Assembly: GCA_965248335.1 (NCBI GenBank)
Contig: CBDFIY010000003.1
Coordinates: 930,001 to 994,000 of the forward strand
Source of the DNA: CAKMZU01 sp965248335
GTDB taxonomy: Bacteria > Pseudomonadota > Gammaproteobacteria > Pseudomonadales > DT-91
Direction: 5' to 3'
Length of the DNA: 64,000 bases
In this document: positions 10,289 through 20,762 of the stretch, one piece after another
Layout of the letters: each line of letters begins with the position of its first letter
How positions within the stretch are numbered: the first letter of the stretch is position 1
The notes under the pieces: generated by a model
The model's input: only the letters and a program-made list of their open reading frames with translations
Told to the model about the DNA's origin: nothing
Database searches by the model: none
Made by a program: the position numbers and the translations under genes

Positions 10289-11607
10289 GGAGGCAGCATT
10301 TAAGAAGATACCTTTTTTGGGTGTGTAGTCACATCCCACTTTTTCAGCTCGGCATGTCTTGTAATGTGGGGTTGAATCTCGTCAAGCACTTCCTTACTTG
10401 GCCTTACACCTTTCGTATAAACCTTATCAATTAAATCAACAATTGTTTTTTTACATTTATGCACAAGACTTTTTGTCCACTCCACCACCACATGAACTGA
10501 ATTTAGAAGTGTGCCATTCCAATGGCTTTCCAAAAAAGCCCACCGCCTTTCAATGGGATTATATTTGCTGTGATAAGGAGGGTAGTAAACCAGCCTGATT
10601 CTCAGCCCAGTTTGACTGGAAAATTGCACCATCCGCAAAAGAAACTGAGTTCGCAGGCTATTACTCTCCGGGCCATTGTCTGTATAAATAATCAGCTCAT
10701 CTTTGTCCTTGTTAGCTTCTTTGACATTCTCCCACCACAATTGCAGTGCATCACAAATAAAGTCGCTCGTCTTGTAGGAGAGTCCATAAACAACATGGAG
10801 TTGATCGTTATCTAGGTTAAGAATCCCAAATGGCACCATTTTATCTTTATCTGCCATATCGTGATCTAGCGCCTGGACCACTTCTGCTCCGCGAGATTTA
10901 CCCGCTCTGGAAAAGTCGCCGAGATTAACAGTAGCCTTGCAGTCTATGCTGATCTGCAACGTGTTTTGTCGTTGACTGGCTTCTGCTCTAACTTTGTTGA
11001 CGTTGTCGAAGATGGCGTTAGTTTCTGGTATTTTTTTTCAGGTTTGGATTTCTGCACCTTGCGGAGCTTATAACCCATCCTATTCAGGATATTGCTAATG
11101 GTTCGCTCTTTAGGTAGAAGGTCTTCTTGCCAGTTCTTTTCCTCGACTAGCTTCTGCCGTACAACTTTGGCCGTTATGCGGGTATAGGCAAATGTATTTC
11201 TTAACCGTGAATCCGCTTGGCTTTCAGGCTCAACCAGGCTACGGATATCATCTTCAAGGCCTACCAGTGCAACCTCGGATTTATTTTTTCCGCAGGGTTC
11301 ATAATTTCCATAACAGATCATCCCAGTTTTTTTTTCGTTGATCCCTAATGCAACCGCCTTTCGTCCAAACCCAAAGGTTGATTCAGTCAACCGGGCACTT
11401 CCACTGCAAAGGGTTTCAGAAACTTCAGCCATAAAAAGTCTTTTTTCAGGGTTTTTTAATAGCCTGGCTGCTAATTTGAAGAGAGAAATATACTCAGGTT
11501 CTATATCAATTGAAGTGGGCATAAATAAAATAGAGAATAAACAACTTTAGACATGTAATGGTAGGGCATCATACGCTGGTAATGTTTAAAATGCTACTTC
11601 CCTAAGG
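10289..11607 (-). mobile_element. ISAzo13-like insertion sequence, copy 1 (intact)
   Basis: This 1319-bp block is nearly identical to the split copy at 14877-17243. The ends are imperfect inverted repeats: GGAGGCAGCATTTAA on the left against GGGAAGTAGCATTTTAA read from the right. The exact outer bases are uncertain by a few nucleotides because the flanks show no clear target duplication. It carries one transposase gene in two overlapping frames on the minus strand. Confidence 0.85.
10300..11522 (-). CDS. ISAzo13-family transposase made by -1 frameshift
   Basis: Frame A (11522 to 10944, 192 aa) carries the N-terminal helix-turn-helix region. Frame B (to 10300) carries the DDE domain: SIDCKATV (Asp), YTDNGPES (Asp), SKYNPIERRW (Glu). 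Frame A meets frame B at an A8 run (T8 on the plus strand, 11031-11038). Reading -1 there gives KKIPETNAIFDNV, which continues the family's usual sequence upstream of the first catalytic Asp. Programmed -1 frameshifting or polymerase slippage on A8 would yield a full-length enzyme of about 400 residues. The second copy has the identical junction, so the split is not a private mutation. Confidence 0.8.
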
Positions 11608-11763
11608 GGTATAAGCAAATATGGTGTGTGGACGATTTTATTGGCGTTATAGCCCCGCTAGAAATAGATAGAAAATACTGTTTTTTTTATTAACGATTAA
11701 AGCTCAAATAAGATTGCGATAAGAGTCGTTACAATTACCTCAATTATCCGTAAAATAGCGCAT

Positions 11764-11782
11764 TATAATGAGAATAATAAAG
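11764..11782 (+). promoter_or_regulatory. Possible Fur box before the RCC1-repeat gene
   Basis: TATAATGAGAATAATAAAG matches 13 of 19 Fur consensus bases and contains a TATAAT that could serve as -10. It lies 12 bp before the start codon. The match is weaker than at 4418 and could be chance in AT-rich DNA. Confidence 0.35.
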
Positions 11783-11793
11783 AATTAAAGATT

Positions 11794-13800
11794 ATGAAGA
11801 ATACTATGAATGGTAAATTATGGGTGCCTACTGCCCTAGTTAGCCTATTTCTATTATTGGCGTGTCAGCCAGAATTAGAAGTCGTTATAGAAGAAGACCC
11901 TTTACCAATGGTTCAATTGGAAGCCGCTTACTATGATACTTGCCTGTGGTCAGAAGAGCATGCCGATCTTCGCTGTTGGGGCTATAACGACGGCGCTCAT
12001 GGCAATGGTCATACCGAAGAGGTTGGTGATTCCTACGGTGAGATCGAATTTACAGAAAGATACTGTAAAACAGCCGCTACAGATCAATGGAAATTCAACG
12101 TCGAAGGGGGGGAAGACCGAGGTAGCTGCAATGTTGGGCGGTATGAATTTACTATCAAAGTAACTGATCAACTGGATCAGATCATCACCTCAGATGCGAT
12201 CTGTGAGCGCCGATTCAGCTCACGTTATATTATGAAGTTTGCCATTGAGGAACTTTCGTCTGATGCCGCGACTTGTGCTTATGGTGGGTATGATCTTCAT
12301 GTTGGCGAAGATCGCAATAGCGATGGTGTACTTCAGACAAATGAGATGGGTGAAAAGCTGAAACCAACCCTGTTACCTGAAGGGTTGAGCGTTGTTGATA
12401 TTGCCGTGGGTTACGGATTCAGCTGCGCTATTCTCAGTGATCACACAACGCGCTGCTGGGGAAGTGGCGATGCATTAGGTAATGCGGATTCTGCTATAAA
12501 CGATATTGATGAAGTAGAAGATTTAGGCAATCAGTTACCTGTTGTCGATTTAGGAACAGGGCTATCCGCTTCGAAAATTACTGCGGTGGAAGATTTTGTT
12601 TGCGCCATTTTGGATAACGGTTCCGTTAAATGTTGGGGAGGAAATAACGGTGGGCAATTGGGTCAGGGTCATCGCGATAGCATTGGGGGAGATGATGGTG
12701 AAATGGGTGATAATTTACTGCCTATCGATTTAGGCACGAATCCGCAAACCACGAGCCACTACAAAGCGATCGATATTGCAACCGCAGAAAATACTGTTTG
12801 TGCCGTGCTTGAAGATGGCCGTGTTAAATGTTGGGGTGAAAACGAAGATGGTCTGCATGGGTTGGGATATTCTTCCTATAATTCTGACGATAACCCACAT
12901 TATTATATCGGTGATGAGTCAAATGAAATGGGCGATAAACTGTCTTTTGTTGAATTACCAGTAGGTGTAGAGGCAACGGCAATTTATATGGCCTACGGAC
13001 ATGCTTGTGTCACAACCAAAGGTAATAAACTCTATTGTTGGGGCGAAAACTCCGACGGGCAACTCGGTATCGGCGATGCAGAAAGTCGCGGTGATGGTTT
13101 TTATATAAGAGAGTATATTTACGATAATGGAGAGAAGCCTAATAGAAAGAAGGAGATTACCGAACTGGATGGAACGGAGTTAGGCAAACAACTCTGCTCA
13201 CTGGCACCTAATAACGGTGGTATTCGCGGCCGTATTTATATTGATACTAATACTAACGATATCGTCGATAACGATGAAGAGATACTTATTGAACGCACGG
13301 TTTGTGACACGGATGATCTTACAGCGTTTTTAAGCGCGCGGTTATATTCCTATCAGGCACGTATGGAGTATGGGCAGTTTGGTTCTGATTTTTCAGAAAT
13401 GGGCGATGCCTTGAAGCCTACGCCATTGGGAACATCTGCAGAAATCAAAGATGTCTCCATCGGTTACTACAATACTTGTGTACTGTTTGATGATAACGAA
13501 CTCAAGTGTTTTGGTGACGGCGATTATCGTGGCGCAGATACTGATGAAGATGCCGGTGATACACCCTTGAATACCCCTGACTTGATTGCTCCTGTTGATC
13601 TTGGTACTGATAAAATCATTGCAGACATTGCATCTGCCGGTTATCAAACTTGTGCAGCATTTGTCGATGCGACAGTTAAATGCTGGGGTTACAACGAATA
13701 CGGTGAGGCAGGTTACCCGCAGTATGCGGAAGACACTATCGGTGATGGCGACCCAGAGCCAGAGATGGGAGAGAGCTTGCCATTTGTTGAGGTTCGTTAA
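11794..13800 (+). CDS. RCC1-repeat surface lipoprotein
   Basis: The 668-residue protein has a lipoprotein signal (FLLLACQP). It then has at least six RCC1-type blade units of the form C-A/V-x-L-x-D/N-G-x-x-x-CWGxNxxGQLG, for example near residues 205-225, 265-290, 325-350, 400-425 and 620-640. Each is coupled to an EMGDxLxxVxLG linker. RCC1 repeats build a seven-bladed propeller; bacterial lipoprotein versions are cell-surface proteins of unknown function, probably mediating protein contacts. The many Cys residues near Trp (RCW, KCW) suggest disulfides, consistent with export. Asp-rich loops (DTNTNDIVDNDEE) may bind calcium. It stands alone between two insertion elements. Confidence 0.75.
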   Translation: MKNTMNGKLWVPTALVSLFLLLACQPELEVVIEEDPLPMVQLEAAYYDTCLWSEEHADLRCWGYNDGAHGNGHTEEVGDSYGEIEFTERYCKTAATDQWKFNVEGGEDRGSCNVGRYEFTIKVTDQLDQIITSDAICERRFSSRYIMKFAIEELSSDAATCAYGGYDLHVGEDRNSDGVLQTNEMGEKLKPTLLPEGLSVVDIAVGYGFSCAILSDHTTRCWGSGDALGNADSAINDIDEVEDLGNQLPVVDLGTGLSASKITAVEDFVCAILDNGSVKCWGGNNGGQLGQGHRDSIGGDDGEMGDNLLPIDLGTNPQTTSHYKAIDIATAENTVCAVLEDGRVKCWGENEDGLHGLGYSSYNSDDNPHYYIGDESNEMGDKLSFVELPVGVEATAIYMAYGHACVTTKGNKLYCWGENSDGQLGIGDAESRGDGFYIREYIYDNGEKPNRKKEITELDGTELGKQLCSLAPNNGGIRGRIYIDTNTNDIVDNDEEILIERTVCDTDDLTAFLSARLYSYQARMEYGQFGSDFSEMGDALKPTPLGTSAEIKDVSIGYYNTCVLFDDNELKCFGDGDYRGADTDEDAGDTPLNTPDLIAPVDLGTDKIIADIASAGYQTCAAFVDATVKCWGYNEYGEAGYPQYAEDTIGDGDPEPEMGESLPFVEVR

Positions 13801-14096
13801 TTTACTGGAGAGTGTAAACGATGTTGCTCCAAGAACAGGCTTGCCATCATTTTTTTCTGGTGGCGTCTCTATGAGGCTTGCTGTTGGTTTTGATGACGCC
13901 TTATTGTTTGGCTATATCCATCGTTCTTGAAAATGAAAGGGCGTTGGCCGCGCTCGCTCACCTCAATCACTTACGAGCTGTAAGCTCATGGGGATTCGCT
14001 CGCTTGCCGCCTTCTTGCATCTCCAATTCCGATGGGTATATACCCATCGGAATTGAAAATGCTTGATTTATAAACAGTAAATTATATAGTTCGCAG
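13801..14096. other. Gene-free stretch holding the repeat
   Basis: Apart from the 128-bp repeat (13913-14040) and a partial third end (TACCCATCGGAATTGAAAATG, 14041-14061) no gene is visible. The IS630 remnant begins at about 14070. Confidence 0.5.
13913..14040 (-). repeat. 128-bp palindromic MITE-like repeat, inverse copy
   Basis: The reverse complement of this stretch aligns almost base for base with 4104-4231, including GATGCAAGAAGGCGGCAAGC and the TATACCCATC ends. A further repeat end follows immediately head to head (GATGGGTATATACCCATC), so two repeats may have joined here. Confidence 0.8.
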
Positions 14097-14876
14097 ATGC
14101 TAAAAATAAAAATAGACCTGACAAAAAATGAAAAACGCGTACTGGAATTGCGTCATAAGCAAGCAAGAGGCAGTAGAGAAAGTGATCGTTTGAAGGTCGT
14201 TTTGTTGCGGTCTGAAGGTTGGTCGACAAGGATGATCTCTCAGGCATTAAGAAAAGATGAGTCAACGATAGTTCGGCACCTCAATGATTATTTAAATGAT
14301 GAAAAGCTATTATCCGGCAATGGTGGTTCTCAGGGTTACCTGAATGATGAGCGAACCCAGTTGCTGATCAATCATGTATCAGAGAATATGTATGCTCAGG
14401 TGAGCCAAATTATTCACTCTATTAAAACAACGTGGGGTGTGCAGTTTAGTGTTTCAGGGCTCACCAAATGGCTACACCAAAATGGCTTTAGCTATAAAAA
14501 ACCTAAAGGTGTTCCGCATAAGTTTGATGCTGAAAAACAAGCGCAATTTATTGAAAGATACGAAACGCTGAAAGCTGAGCTATCTCAGAGCGAGGCCTTA
14601 CTGTTCATGGATGCAGTCCATCCGACTCAAGCAACAAAAATAACATCGGGATGGATCAAAACAGGCGTCGACAAACCTATAGAAACGACAGGAAGTCGGA
14701 CACGACTTAATATCATAGGCGCTATCGAACTCACCCATATAGAAGAAGCTATTATTGGCCAATATGACACCGTTAATGGCGATTCAATTATTGAATTTTT
14801 CCATAAAATACGAACACATTATGGCGATAAGGCTGTGCACTTAGTTTTGGATGGAGCTGGGTACCATAAATCTAAG
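14097..14876 (+). pseudogene. IS630-family transposase, 3' part lost
   Basis: About 260 residues remain: a winged/HTH N-terminus (RMISQALRKDESTIVRHL), then the linker FSYKKPKGVPHKFD, the first catalytic Asp in LFMDAVHPTQ and the second in LVLDGAGYHKSK. The frame then runs into the ISAzo13-like copy 2, and the third catalytic residue with the usual NPIERLW region is absent. I find no continuation after 17243, so the 3' end was deleted rather than merely separated. Confidence 0.85.
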
Positions 14877-15279
14877 GGAGGCAGCATTTAAGAAGATACC
14901 TTTTTTGGGTGTATAGTCACATCCCACTTTTTCAGCTCGGCATGTCTTGTAATGTGGGGTTGAATCTCGTCAAGCACTTCCTTACTTGGCCTTACACCTT
15001 TCGTATAAACCTTATCAATTAAATCAACAATTGTTTTTTTACATTTATGCACAAGACTTTTTGTCCACTCCACCACCACATGAACTGAATTTAGAAGTGT
15101 GCCATTCCAATGGCTTTCCAAAAAAGCCCACCGCCTTTCAATGGGATTATATTTGCTGTGATAAGGAGGGTAGTAAACCAGCCTGATTCTCAGCCCAGTT
15201 TGACTGGAAAATTGCACCATCCGCAAAAGAAACTGAGTTCGCAGGCTATTACTCTCCGGGCCATTGTCTGTATAAATAA

Positions 15280-16319
15280 AAGGGCTATCCACTTAGCCCG
15301 ACCTATGTCAATATCTAGTAATGACGCAGAATTCAAATCTACTTAAATCTGGTATCGACTACCCTAAAAATTGGGATCAGTTTATAGATTGGTTTCATGA
15401 TGACCAAGCCTGCCTGGATTATATTTCTAAAATTCGTTGGCCTAATGGCTTCATCTGCCCTCGATGTCATGTAAATAAAACGCCGTATAAGTTGAAAAAC
15501 ACTACGTTAAAGTGTGCAGATTGCCGTAAAGAAACGTCCGTTACTTCAGGTACTATTTTTAATAAAACCAGAACACCACTCAAAGATTGGTTTGGTGCTG
15601 TTTGGTATATAACAAATCAAAAAAATGGTGTTAGTGCATTAGGGATATATCGTCTACTTGGACTTGGAAGTTATCAAACATCTTGGGCGCTATTGCATAG
15701 GCTGCGCTCAGCAATGATCAACCCAGAAAGAGAAAAGTTATCAGGCCTCGTTGAAGTTGACGAAATTTTCATTGGCGGTGTTGTGCCGAGAAAAAGCAAA
15801 GGAAATCATAACAGTAAAAGTAAAGCAGTCATTCTCGTAGCGGTAGAGCTACTTGAACCTAAAGGCTTTGGACGGGTTCGTTTAAGGCATGTTTCTGCGG
15901 CAACAAAAGATAATATTAAACAGTTCATTCTGGATGTAGTGAGTCCCGGAAGTGTTATTTATAGTGATGGCTCTCCAGTATATAACTGCGCTAAAGAAAA
16001 TGGATTTGCTCATCATAGAACCGTTCATTTGGGCTCTGATATTGCTGCGCATATAACAATGCCTGGTGTCCATAGAGTGGCTTCATTATTAAAAAGATGG
16101 CTTCTAGGCGCGTATCAGGGAGCAATACAAGAAAAACATCTAGAGTATTATCTTGATGAATATACCTTTAGGTTTAATCGCAGAAAATCAAAATCAAGGG
16201 GGCTACTATTTTATCGACTGATTGAACAGGCTGTCGTAACGAACCCGCTAACTTATGATGATATAAAAACACGGTAATAACTACATCTAGTACCTGGTCG
16301 GGCTAAGTGGATAGCCCTT
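15280..16319 (+). mobile_element. IS1595-family insertion sequence, 1040 bp, intact
   Basis: Perfect 24-bp terminal inverted repeats start AAGGGCTATCCACTTAGCCC. The element is flanked by an 8-bp target duplication ATAAATAA (15272-15279 and 16320-16327), the size expected for IS1595. Comparing with copy 1 of the host element confirms the target site TGT-ATAAATAA-TCAGC. Sharp ends and duplication indicate a recent insertion. Confidence 0.95.
15321..16277 (+). CDS. IS1595-family (ISXO2-like) transposase
   Basis: The 318-residue protein has an N-terminal zinc ribbon (CPRCHVNKTPYKL...CADCRKE), a helix-turn-helix region (GVSALGIYRLLGLGSYQTSW) and an RNase-H-like DDE-type domain with VEVDEIFIGG and VIYSDGSPVY. 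The C-terminus has the usual YLDEYTFRFNRRKS. Where many relatives have Asn in a SNLKRW segment, this one reads SLLKRW, so the third catalytic position may differ. The clean ends of the element argue that it worked recently. Confidence 0.88.
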   Translation: MTQNSNLLKSGIDYPKNWDQFIDWFHDDQACLDYISKIRWPNGFICPRCHVNKTPYKLKNTTLKCADCRKETSVTSGTIFNKTRTPLKDWFGAVWYITNQKNGVSALGIYRLLGLGSYQTSWALLHRLRSAMINPEREKLSGLVEVDEIFIGGVVPRKSKGNHNSKSKAVILVAVELLEPKGFGRVRLRHVSAATKDNIKQFILDVVSPGSVIYSDGSPVYNCAKENGFAHHRTVHLGSDIAAHITMPGVHRVASLLKRWLLGAYQGAIQEKHLEYYLDEYTFRFNRRKSKSRGLLFYRLIEQAVVTNPLTYDDIKTR

Positions 16320-17243
16320 ATAAATAATCAGCTCATCTTTGTCCTTGTTAGCTTCTTTGACATTCTCCCACCACAATTGCAGTGCATCACAAATAAAGTC
16401 GCTCGTCTTGTAGGAGAGTCCATAAACAACATGGAGTTGATCGTTATCTAGGTTAAGAATCCCAAATGGCACCATTTTATCTTTATCTGCCATATCGTGA
16501 TCTAGCGCCTGGACCACTTCTGCTCCGCGAGATTTACCCGCTCTGGAAAAGTCGCCGAGATTAACAGTAGCCTTGCAGTCTATGCTGATCTGCAACGTGT
16601 TTTGTCGTTGACTGGCTTCTGCTCTAACTTTGTTGACGTTGTCGAAGATGGCGTTAGTTTCTGGTATTTTTTTTCAGGTTTGGATTTCTGCACCTTGCGG
16701 AGCTTATAACCCATCCTATTCAGGATATTGCTAATGGTTCGCTCTTTAGGTAGAAGGTCTTCTTGCCAGTTCTTTTCCTCGACTAGCTTCTGCCGTACAA
16801 CTTTGGCCGTTATGCGGGTATAGGCAAATGTATTTCTTAACCGTGAATCCGCTTGGCTTTCAGGCTCAACCAGGCTACGGATATCATCTTCAAGGCCTAC
16901 CAGTGCAACCTCGGATTTATTTTTTCCGCAGGGTTCATAATTTCCATAACAGATCATCCCAGTTTTTTTTTCGTTGATCCCTAATGCAACCGCCTTTCGT
17001 CCAAACCCAAAGGTTGATTCAGTCAACCGGGCACTTCCACTGCAAAGGGTTTCAGAAACTTCAGCCATAAAAAGTCTTTTTTCAGGGTTTTTTAATAGCC
17101 TGGCTGCTAATTTGAAGAGAGAAATATACTCAGGTTCTATATCAATTGAAGTGGGCATAAATAAAATAGAGAATAAACAACTTTAGACATGTAATGGTAG
17201 GGCATCATACGCTGGTAATGTTTAAAATGCTACTTCCCTAAGG

Positions 17244-18102
17244 TGCTAAATAGTTTTTTTTGTGGCATGTATACAGAGTGTCATAGCTGCTCCTACTGAA
17301 TTAGCATAATAGCTTAAATAGAAGCTATGCGATGTACAAGGTCATGCCTGCTTTGTTATTAGTTGATTATCGCTATCAACCGCATAAGATTTACGGTTTT
17401 TTAACATCCTTATTGGTGTCCATGCTCCCTAGATTTTAAACGCATTAAACTTCGGCATTATGCTTTTGAAGGAAGTCGCGGACGATGATTTCATATTATT
17501 TTTATATCAGACTTTCTATATTGCTGCGTTTTTATTTCGACTGGCTACCAATGCAACCAACAAACCCCTATCGCCAAGTCCATGCTGAAAGCCCCGTATT
17601 TACTGGATTTTTGTTTTTTAGGTCATGGACTTCGGCATTTTTGCCTATGGCCAGATATTGCCAGTGGCGGAGAGTATCGCCGCTATCAGAGAGAATTTTG
17701 CTGTTATTAACGAAACATGAAGTCCGCAAGAGCACGCACGAACCCCAAAGGCTGCGCAGGTTTCGTTGTTTGTAATGTGGGAAGAGAGGGTTTTTGTGAA
17801 AGGAAGTGGTGGTGGTGTCCGGGCGCGGGTTTAGTTCCCAATAGTGCAATCGGTTTGGGATTATAGGGGTTCTTGTGGGTTAGCTGCGCAGCTTAATATA
17901 TCCGGCAGATTTTTATATTCTTCATGTGTAGAGTTTTAAGTCTATGTTTATGAGTCTTTGTGTTAGATTTGGTTGTTTTATAGTGTGCATTTTTATCAGT
18001 TTTTGGAGTGGTCAAAATTGACCGCTCGCGGACTTGTATAGCTTTAAATCTCGCGTTATTAATGCAAAAACATACAGTATAATTAATATATTGCTCCAGC
18101 GA
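17244..18102. other. 859-bp stretch without a recognisable gene
   Basis: Short frames exist on both strands at 17485-17849, but neither has a ribosome-binding site or family resemblance. A small inverted repeat GGTCAAAATTGACC lies at 18010-18023. Nothing here continues the IS630 gene cut at 14876. Confidence 0.4.
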
Positions 18103-18553
18103 TTATATGCGCAGAGTATTTCTTGCCATTTCGCCATGAGGAAGGCTGTCAATGATGTCTGGTATGCCTGTTAAAAAAACCATCTCCGGGGTGTAATTGC
18201 TGTAAGCAAGGAATATATATTCAGACCAATAATAAGGATTAGGGCCATATTTCATGAGGTTTTCGTAGGCTTCCTCTTTTGAGTTAGCTTTTATTAAACC
18301 CAAGTTTCGATCAAAATAGCCTTGCCAATCTGCTTCATGAGCGCCTACTCTGTAGTTCACGCCTTCCTCATTTCTTGTGTCTGTCAGTAGGTATGGCGTG
18401 TTAAAAACAACCGAGTAATCGGCTGACGGATGATTGATTAATGGTGGCATGATGCGCACAAACCAAAGTTCGCCAGCTTGACCTAAGTAGCCACTTGCGC
18501 AGATAGCTTTGATTTGCTTGCCAGTGACCATCTCTCGAAGATATAGGAACTTA

Positions 18554-19862
18554 GGAATAGTCCTTAAATAACTTCCCGATTTTAGACGACACAAGGGACG
18601 GCAACGTAGTTCCATTTTGGCAAGAGTTTATCGAACTTAATGGCCATGTTTTTTTTGAAGTCAGCAGCATACTTACGCCCAGTTTCAAATACTTTATCGA
18701 TGATTCTTACGGCAACCTTAAGCCCTTTGGTCGTTTCAGTTTTTTCCATGTAGTGCTTTGCCATATCAACGGATTCCAGAGGAACGCCTTTGCAGGCTCG
18801 GGTCACATGAGGAAATACTCGATGCTCAATAGGGTTGTATTTTGAACAATAGGATGGGTAATGAGCAATGCGAATTCTCAAATTTAGCCTGTTCGACAGC
18901 GCCTGTAGGTCTTCTTTAAAAAGATAAGACGAGGCACTGTTACTGCCACCGCCATCACAGAGTATAAGTAGGTCGATTGAACTTTCATAATCCATTCGTC
19001 CCTGTTCTAGCCACCATAACTCAAGACTGTCACAAGCAAACTCACTCGTATCGCAGCTGGTATTCAGATGTACTGATGCTTCGTTTTTTTGTACATCATA
19101 AATACCATGAGGAATGACTTTGCCATCACTGCTACTGGGGAAATCGTGATCATTAACGATGGTTGGATCTACCGCATCAGTTATGCCATCACGATAGAAT
19201 TTACCCAACAGTTCCTTCTTTTTCGTGTCGATACTTATCACTGGGTATCCAGCATCCAGGTATTCTTGCTTCAGTCTGGCAATGTTTTCAAATTGCTCAT
19301 TACGGTCAGCATGCTGCCCCATTGTTCGCTTTTTTTGTGGCTTTCGTCGTCGATAACCATGATCATGAAGCAGTCGCGAGATAATGTTTTTATTAGCTGG
19401 AGTACCCAGCTCTGAGAGCTTTCGAGAAATATAACGACGAGACAGATTCGTCCATTTTACATCGCTCCGCATAGGGTCTCCAGCAGTATGATTGCAGAGT
19501 ATGGTGAGAAAGTTTACAACTAATTTCGTATTTTTCTCGATCAGCCGTGTGCGTCCACCCCTTTTTTTCGCTGATGTTCAGTGTTCAAGTTTTCTGACTC
19601 CAAATCAACCATACCTCGACGAATAGTTTTCGGATCACAGGCCAGTAACTTCGAAATAAATTCAATTCCACCATGCCCAAGCTTTATCGCTTCTATCGCG
19701 GCATAGTGACGACGATCCCGCTCGTTGAGTGAGCGATAAAATCGAGCCATTTGAATTTCAACTGCTGACGAATAATTGTCCAAGATAATTTCCCGTAATC
19801 ACTGCGGCTATTATCGATGATTCTTGACCTCATGAATAGGGAAGTTATTTAAGGACTATTCC
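18554..19862 (-). mobile_element. Second type of ISAzo13-like insertion sequence, 1309 bp
   Basis: Terminal inverted repeats of at least 22 bp are perfect (GGAATAGTCCTTAAATAACT...). The element is flanked by a 3-bp duplication TTA (18551-18553 and 19863-19865). It interrupts the gene at 18103-20399 and differs from the 1319-bp element in sequence and ends. Confidence 0.9.
18582..19783 (-). CDS. ISAzo13-family transposase made by -1 frameshift (type 2)
   Basis: The first frame (19783-19541, 80 aa) holds an HTH (ISKLLACDPKTIRRGM). The second (from about 19565 to 18582) holds the rest, with SIDTKKKELLGKF (Asp), ILCDGGGSNSAS (Asp) and SKYNPIEHRVFPH (Glu). The frames join by -1 at an A7 run (T7 on the plus strand, 19562-19568), giving QRKK then GGRTRLIEKN, the usual basic linker of ISAzo13 transposases. 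The junction lies much closer to the N-terminus than in the 1319-bp element but uses the same kind of A-run. Confidence 0.8.
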
Positions 19863-20399
19863 TTACCCGATGTCCCCTCATGGACATAAATACCCATTCT
19901 GGATTGCTGCATGTTTTCATAAAGATCAATCAATGATTGGTCAATACCTATGGCTTTACAGAAATCAATAGCAATCGAAGCCAAGGTTTCTTTTTTCGCA
20001 CTTTTTGTACATAAATCAAATGCCCCCCAGCAGGTGAAATAGGAAGTCGTCAGTGGGCTCATCGGTGGGCCAGAAGGCGTATGCTCAGTTTGTTGTTCGT
20101 CATAGATGTCTGCAAGGTAATTGACGAGGTCCAAGTTGATAATTTGTTCAATGAGGACGGATAATTTGTTTTGCCCATAAATATACATCGCATGCAGAGG
20201 GTCGTATTGTTTCAGTGTGTCATCTGAAACAATGCTTTCCTGCAGTTTATCCGCATGCGCTTTGCCAGCTTTCCAGTGGGTTAAATCAGTGACTTTGTTT
20301 TCCCAGCTGCTTTCTGGTGGTCGCTATCAGCTTTCGAGCCAAGGGGCCTCTAGCTGGATTTTTGCGGGTGATATTTTTTCTGCGAACGGGTTTTGGCAT

Positions 20400-20762
20400 A
20401 AGGTAATTTTGGGGTGGCTATGTATAAAATTAAGGAAAAGAAGGGAAAATGAACTAAATTCCTCCTTTTAGTCAATAGTAAGGCTTGCATTTTAATGCGA
20501 TGCAAGGAGAGAATGCGAGTTTTTTCGAGAAAAAGGTTGATTAGTAATGCAGCGCATCTCTGGTAAACCTTCTTATGTACCGAGTAGTTCAATGCTTTTG
20601 AATGATATAGAGTATTTGGGTATTCGAAAATCGAGAGAGTGATTTAATCAGTGCCGCTTATCAAGCTAGCTTTTAAAAATGGCAGATTCAACCTCGACGT
20701 GCATAACCCTTGGCCCGTTATTTTCAACATGTAGCTTGTTTTATTAATACTTAAGGCTGTAG
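20400..20762. other. Intergenic stretch before the SNF2 gene
   Basis: No gene is visible. The sequence is AT-rich, without a clear terminator. It must hold the promoter for the three-gene run that follows, but no convincing -35/-10 pair stands out. Confidence 0.3.

Larger units (their letters stand above)
14888..17158 (-). pseudogene. ISAzo13-family transposase interrupted by IS1595
   Basis: Frame A runs 17158 to 16580. Frame B starts after the A8 run (16667-16674), continues to 16328, is cut by the IS1595 element inside IIYTDNG, and resumes at 15271 to 14888. All three catalytic residues survive on separate pieces, so the gene is inactive unless the inner element excises precisely. Confidence 0.85.
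14877..17243 (-). mobile_element. ISAzo13-like insertion sequence, copy 2, split by an IS1595 element
   Basis: The two arms (14877-15279 and 16328-17243), after removing the inserted element and one 8-bp duplication, restore exactly 1319 bp, the same as copy 1. A coding difference is visible near 14917 (VTIHPKK here, VTTHPKK in copy 1). The element sits in an IS630 transposase gene. Confidence 0.88.
18103..20399 (-). pseudogene. Unidentified gene, frameshifted and interrupted by an insertion sequence
   Basis: The gene starts at ATG 20399 (MPKPVRRKNITRKNPARGPL) and loses frame near 20290-20330. It continues in another frame through THWKAGKAHADKLQ and MYIYGQNKLSVL to MGIYVHEGTSGK at 19866. The insertion at 18551-19865 follows, and the gene resumes as KFLYLREMVTGKQIKAIC to the stop at 18103. 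Rejoined it would encode roughly 330 residues, soluble, starting with a very basic segment. I do not recognise the family. Two independent lesions show that it is dead. Confidence 0.7.

Noticed and set aside
17819..17840. T-arm-like GCGGGTTTAGTTCCC, possible second att copy of ssrA
   Set aside because: Only about 17 of 20 bases match the ssrA T-arm, the orientation is the reverse of what an att duplication needs next to the flank, and the flanking bases do not match at all.
17485..17849. Protein-coding genes on either strand (96 and 93 aa)
   Set aside because: They overlap each other antisense, lack ribosome-binding sites and resemble no family.
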